64,000 nucleotides of DNA from Deinandra increscens subsp. villosa (Eukaryota > Streptophyta > Magnoliopsida > Asterales > Asteraceae): assembly GCA_039602395.1 (NCBI GenBank), contig JBCNJP010000006.1, forward strand, positions 17,162,952-17,226,951, written 5' to 3'. Both the position numbers and the translations under genes were made by a program. Shown here in pieces: positions 59,001-64,000 of this stretch. Position 1 is the stretch's first letter; every line of letters begins with the position of its first letter. The notes below the pieces were generated by a model. It was not told where the DNA came from. It did no database searches and saw only the letters and a list, made by a program, of their open reading frames with translations.

Positions 59001-61848
59001 ATTGGACACTTAGTTTCACACAGGTAACAAAGATAAGAATGACAGAACTAACTGATCTCTCTCTAACACGAACTATTTATACTTACATTTAAGTACAGCG
59101 TACCAATCAACGTACCATTGGTACGTTGACTCCACACCAACTGGTACGGACCTTGGTACATACAACCTAAGACTCACTCAAACAGCTCTGATCTAGATAA
59201 AATACACGAGACACAAGGTAGCATAGGAATATGCTCTAACAAACTCCCCCTTAACGTGTAATGTATCTATCTATCTATCTATCCAACTAAACTTCAGTCT
59301 CCAATCTTCAGCATTGCTGCATTTGATCTTCAACTTGAAATCTTGTCAGAAATAGAGCTTGCATGGCTGGATCATTCTTGAACACTCTTTGAGCTCCAAG
59401 ATTCACTCATGAAAGATACTTCATACTCCCCCTTTCACCATGCTTGAGTCTTGTCACATATAATAACCTGCAATTTCAGAAGACTGAAACGCGGCTTTCC
59501 TTTTTTTTTGAAAATTAATTTAATCTTGGCACAAAACTTCTATTCGAGAATCCAAGATATAGTTTTGAAATCATAATTTTGTATCTTGTATCGATCGGTC
59601 GAAAACAAATTAGAAACAAAATCTTTTTGAGTTTTTGAAACTATAAATCAAAAGACACTGAAAATCTTTTTGACTTTTCTAATTTATGCTAAAACACACC
59701 TAAAATCTTTTTGCAACTTTCCAGATATGATACATAAATGCAATACTGAATCAGACACTATTTTTGTCTTTTGCGAGAAAGATCACAACTTGGGATCATA
59801 TTGGACACTCAGTTTCGCACAGTTAACAGAGATAAGAATGACAGAACTAACTGAGCTCTCTCTAACACGAACTATTTATACTTACATATTAAGTACAGCG
59901 TACCAATCAACGTACCATTGGTACGTTGACTCCACACCAACTGGTACGGACCTTGGTACATACAACCTAAGACTCACTCAAACAGCTCTGATCTAGATAA
60001 AATACACGAGACACAAGGTAGCATAGGAATATGCTCTAACAAACTCCCCCTTAACGTGTAATGTATCTATCTATCTATCTATCCAAATAAACTTCAGTCT
60101 CCAATCTTCAGCATTGCTGCATTTGATCTTCAACTTGAAATCTTGTCAGAAATAGAGCTTGCATGGCTGGATCATTCTTGAACACTCTTTGAGCTCCAAG
60201 ATTCACTCGTGAAAGATACTTCATACTCCCCCTTTCACCATGCTTGAGTCTTGTCACAAAGAATAACCTGCAATTTCAGAAGACTGAAACGCGGCTTTCC
60301 TTTTTTTTGAAAATTAATTTAATCTTGGCGCAAAACTTCTATTCGAGAATCCAAGATATAGTTTTGAAATCATAATTTTGTATCTTGTATCGATCGGTCG
60401 AAAACAAATTAGAAACAAATCTTTTTGAGTTTTTGAAACTATAAATCAAAAGACACTGAAAATCTTTTTGATTTTTCTAATTTATGCTAAAACACACCTA
60501 AAATCTTTTTGCAACTTTCCAGATATGATACATAAATGCAATACTAAATCAGACACTATTTTTGTCTTTTGCGAGAAAGATCACAACTTGGGATCATATT
60601 GGACACTCAGTTTCGCACAGTTAACAGAGATAAGAATGACAGAACTAACCGAACTCTCTCTAACACGAACTATTTATACTTACCATTAAGTACAGCGTAC
60701 CAATCAACGTACCATTGGTATGTTGACTCCATACCAACTGGTACGGACCGTGATACGTACACCCTAAGACTCACTCAAACAGCTCTAATCTAGATACAAT
60801 ACACGAGACACAAGGTAGCATAGAAATATGCTCTAACAAACTCCCCCTTAACGTGTAGTGTATCTATCTATCTATCTATCCAACTAAACTTCAGTCTCCA
60901 ATCTTCAGCATTGCTGCATTTGATCTTCAACTTGAAATCTTGTCAGAAATAGAGTTTGCATGGCTGGATCATTCTTGAACACTCTTTGAGCTCCAAGAGT
61001 CATTTGTGAAAGATACCTCATACTCCCCCTTTCACGAGTCTTGTCACATAGAATAACCTACAATTTCAGAACACAGAAACGTGGCTTTCCTTTTCTTTTG
61101 AAAATGAATTTAATCTTAGCGCATAACTTCTATTCGAGAATCCAAGATATAGTTTTGAAATCATAATTTTGTATCTTGTATCGATCGGCCGAAAAGAAAT
61201 TAGAAACAAAATCTTTTTGAGATTTTGAAACTATAAATCAAAAGACACTGAAAATCGTTTTGATTTTTCTAAATTTATGCTAAAACTCACCTAAAATCTT
61301 TTTGCAACTTTCCAGATATGATACATAAATGCAATACTAAATCAGACATTATTTTTGTCTTTTGCGAGAAAGATCACAACTTGGAATCATATTGGACACT
61401 CAGTTTCACACAGTTAACAAAGATAAGAATGACAGAACTAACTGATCTCTCTCAAACACGAACTATTTATACTTACCATTAACTACAGCGTACCAATCAA
61501 CGTACCATTTGTACGTTGACTCCATACAAACTGGTACAAACCTTTGTACGTACACCCTAAGACTCACTCAAACAGCTCTGATCTAGATAAAATACACGAG
61601 ACACAAGGTAGCATAGAAATATGCTCTAACAAACTCCCCCTTAACGTGTAGCGTATCTATCTATCTATCTATCCAACTAAACTTCAGTCTCCAATCTTCA
61701 GCATTGCTGTATCTGATCTTCAACTTGAAATCTTGTTAGAAATAGAGCTTGCATGGCTGGATCATTCTTGAACACTCTTTGAGCTCCAAGAGTCACTTGT
61801 GAAAGATACTTCATACTACCCCTTTCACCATGCTCAACTAGTCACATA
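47096..61848 (-). repeat. 800-bp tandem array, main block (about 18 units)
   Basis: Anchors lie at 47559, 48360, 49170, 49969, 50769, 51572, 52371, 53156, 53963, 54764, 55552, 56334, 57134, 57934, 58732, 59532, 60331 and 61132, so the period is 782-810 bp. Variant patterns recur at multi-unit distances: 52371/53156/53963 match 55552/56334/57134, and 58732 matches 61132. Blocks of several units have therefore been duplicated. (TATC)n length differs between units. The array continues past the solo LTR at 61849. Confidence 0.95.
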
Positions 61849-64000
61849 TGTGACATCCGAGAATTGCAAGGTTAACTTCCGTTAGACAATCTCCGTTAGT
61901 TACGTTATAAGTGTTAACTTAGTAACTAATGCTTAACTAGGCCGAATACGTCCACGACCTTTGGTTGATCACCGAACCCGTCCATATGTGTTACGTGTTT
62001 ATTTATTTATTGTCATTATGTGCAATGTGATTTAAACGCATGATTTAGTATTGATAATAGAATGTAAATTGGCCACTTTTGGTTTCCAGCGAAACTACCG
62101 GGCGAAACTGTAGATTCGCTCGGTAGTCGGCTAGACCATTTGACTTGCATGAGTTCAGAGCCAGTTTCGCTTGGCCAGCGAAACTGCCAGCGAAACTAGC
62201 TCCTGATATAAAGTCTATTAAACCCTAATTACATCCCATTTGCATCATCTCCACACTAAACACACACACACACTCTCCTGAAACTTCTGGACCAGCTGAG
62301 AAATCACCATTTGCTGCTATCATCTCTGTTGGTAGAGACCATCCATCGATCCTAGATCAAATCGTGAGTCCCAAAACCATACTTTATGCATTTTCTATGT
62401 GTTTTACTATAGAGCATGCCTAGATCTCCATAGAATCGTTAGATCTTCTGATATAATGCTTAGGAATGCTAGATCTATCATAAAGTCTGTAACTTTACGT
62501 TTGAAATCCAACCATATTGAAGATTCATGCTAGTTAGGTCATTTTAGGTTTAAAATGTGCTTTTGGTGATTTGATGATGAAAATCCATGTCTAAAGTGTT
62601 AAAGCTTACTGTTTTATGTTGGTAAATGATTATGCATGCTAAATATTGAATCACATGAAGTATGGAAGCTGTTAGATTGATTTTTAGGCTGATTTATGTG
62701 TTTTTCGCGACCAGCGAAACTGAGCTGTTCTCTGGGCGAAACTATGCAGCGAAACTGTATAGATATTCATCCACCGATACTATATGGCGAAACTATAGTG
62801 TCGCCCGCGAAACTAAGTAGACCTGCTCGAACGAAACTACCGAGCGAATCAACCTGAACGAATGTTCAAACCAGTTTCGAGCGAAGCTAGGCTAGCGAAA
62901 CTGCGCCAGCAGTTTCGGGCGAAACTAGCTAGCGAAACTGTGTCATCGGGTAAATCCCTAGCGAAAGTGCTGCCCGTGCACCTAGCGAAACTATGTAGCG
63001 ACACTAGGTAGCGAAACTATGATCTGACCATAACCCGACTTGTGCAACTTGTTTGAATGTTATGCTATGACTTACATGATTATGCAATAATGAAACATGC
63101 CTTGATTTCTGAATTATATGAACCCTTGTTATGATCAACCATCGGTGTCGTGTGTCGGTATGTCGTGTCATAGTTCCAACGTGCTATGTTATGGGCCATA
63201 GTGACGTTAAGTTAGATATTAGACACAAAACTAATACTTAAGGCCTAAACGTGTTTCTAGGTCTTCATTAAGCAAACAAATACTTGGGTTATTTAACAAG
63301 CGTAGCTGAGCAACCTAAGGTGAGTTTCACTAACCCTTAAATTGTGAGCCCATTAGGGTCGCAATGAAATTACTAAACGGAAAATAACGCTGACACTTTG
63401 AGATATTGCCAAATGGGATATCTACTATGGAAGTTGGAGTGCTTTATGGGAAGCACTTGCAACTGTCCATCCTTGGGGTTTCAAATGAAATCCGGAATAA
63501 CTGTTTGATACTTAAACTCTTTTTAGGGTTTCAAATGAAACCCAGAATAAACGATTTTTAAATATGGCTAGTGTAGGTTAAAGTCTAAACCAAATGATAT
63601 CACATGATTTCTAAGGATGCCTTGAAAACTTAAAAGTCCTCAACAATTTAGTACCATTAATTTGTGAAGCGAGGGGATGTTGGGTAGATCTACTGAGGGT
63701 TGACAACCCTGCTCCGCGGTACACAAATGTGTAGCCAACCAGTTGGAGGCCGAACGGAGTACAATATCAGCCTATTTTAGTTGTGGGTCCCACGAGGAAC
63801 ACAACTGGAGGCACAAACCATCGGCAAATGACAAACTCTGTTACGTCAGCTTTGGTACGAACTTCCTTAGTGCATGGAACAACGGATTAGCTACCCGCGA
63901 TATCGGTTGAGCACTTTAACTATACAAAACTAGTACATACCCGATAACGTAGGTTACGGACAATACTTTTACTAAACCACAATACTATGATTATGGGTAT
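61849..64000 (+). mobile_element. Family A LTR, copy 4, cut by the window end
   Basis: It starts TGTGACATCCGAGAATTG within an array unit, after ACATA (61844-61848), the expected left target duplication. It keeps the U3 block (62085-62213), the leader motif cluster (62705-63020), the splice donor (63320) and the hairpins (63696-63710, 63779-63806). The right end is outside the window, so solo status is inferred from the other copies. Confidence 0.85.

Noticed and set aside
39720..61848. CRISPR-like array of repeats and spacers
   Set aside because: Units are 800 bp, contiguous and retrotransposon-derived, in a eukaryotic genome; there are no short repeats with unique spacers of fixed size.

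Overview
The window is eukaryotic and almost certainly from a dicot plant. It holds plant-type LTR retrotransposons (Ty1/copia-like and a Tekay-type Ty3/gypsy chromovirus primed by initiator tRNA-Met), a Helitron 3' end, plant MITEs and (TA)n tracts. No bacterial gene organisation is visible. The retroelement proteins recall Asteraceae repeats, but that is a weak impression. I see no convincing ordinary host gene; the best non-transposon candidate is a 113-codon ORF at 38643-38984.

Layout. 1-1342: intergenic with one Tourist-like MITE. 1343-2423: 5' end of a copia-like element (LTR, PBS, motif-rich leader, gag start), cut by a 500-N gap. 2924-4700: 3' end of an LTR element (a frameshifted extra ORF and an LTR) that does not match the 5' end across the gap. 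4701-15074: a minus-strand Tekay gypsy element with a complete 3.8-kb 5' LTR, an extra ORF before gag, gag with a candidate intron, a damaged protease and RT, an intact RNase H-integrase-chromodomain ORF, and a 3' LTR cut to 519 bp. It sits inside an older LTR (family C, 15075-18084). 18085-20975: four inverted-repeat elements separated by (TA)n tracts. 21892-24457: a solo LTR (family A) with perfect target-site duplications. 24693-26570: a second, inverted and truncated family A LTR, interrupted by a Tekay-related LTR (family B, 26571-30594) that runs into a second 500-N gap. 31095-33877: the 3' part of a Helitron with exon-like fragments. 33878-37794: two nested family C LTRs. 37803-39333: an element carrying the 113-codon ORF.

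39430-61848 is dominated by a tandem array of about 23 units of about 800 bp. Each unit, read on the minus strand, carries a polypurine tract, an LTR U3 with TATA box and part of R, so the array looks derived from the 3' end of a copia-like retrotransposon. It is interrupted by a solo family A LTR (43433-46011), a gypsy pol fragment (46240-47095), and another family A LTR at 61849 that continues past the window.

The genes do not form a host pathway; they are parts of nested mobile elements. The most notable shared signals are in the LTRs. LTRs of four families share a splice-like module. Family A LTRs carry hairpins whose stems differ by paired changes between copies. Several families have their own short-motif cluster just upstream of the TATA box, and one such promoter block is shared between two otherwise different LTRs.
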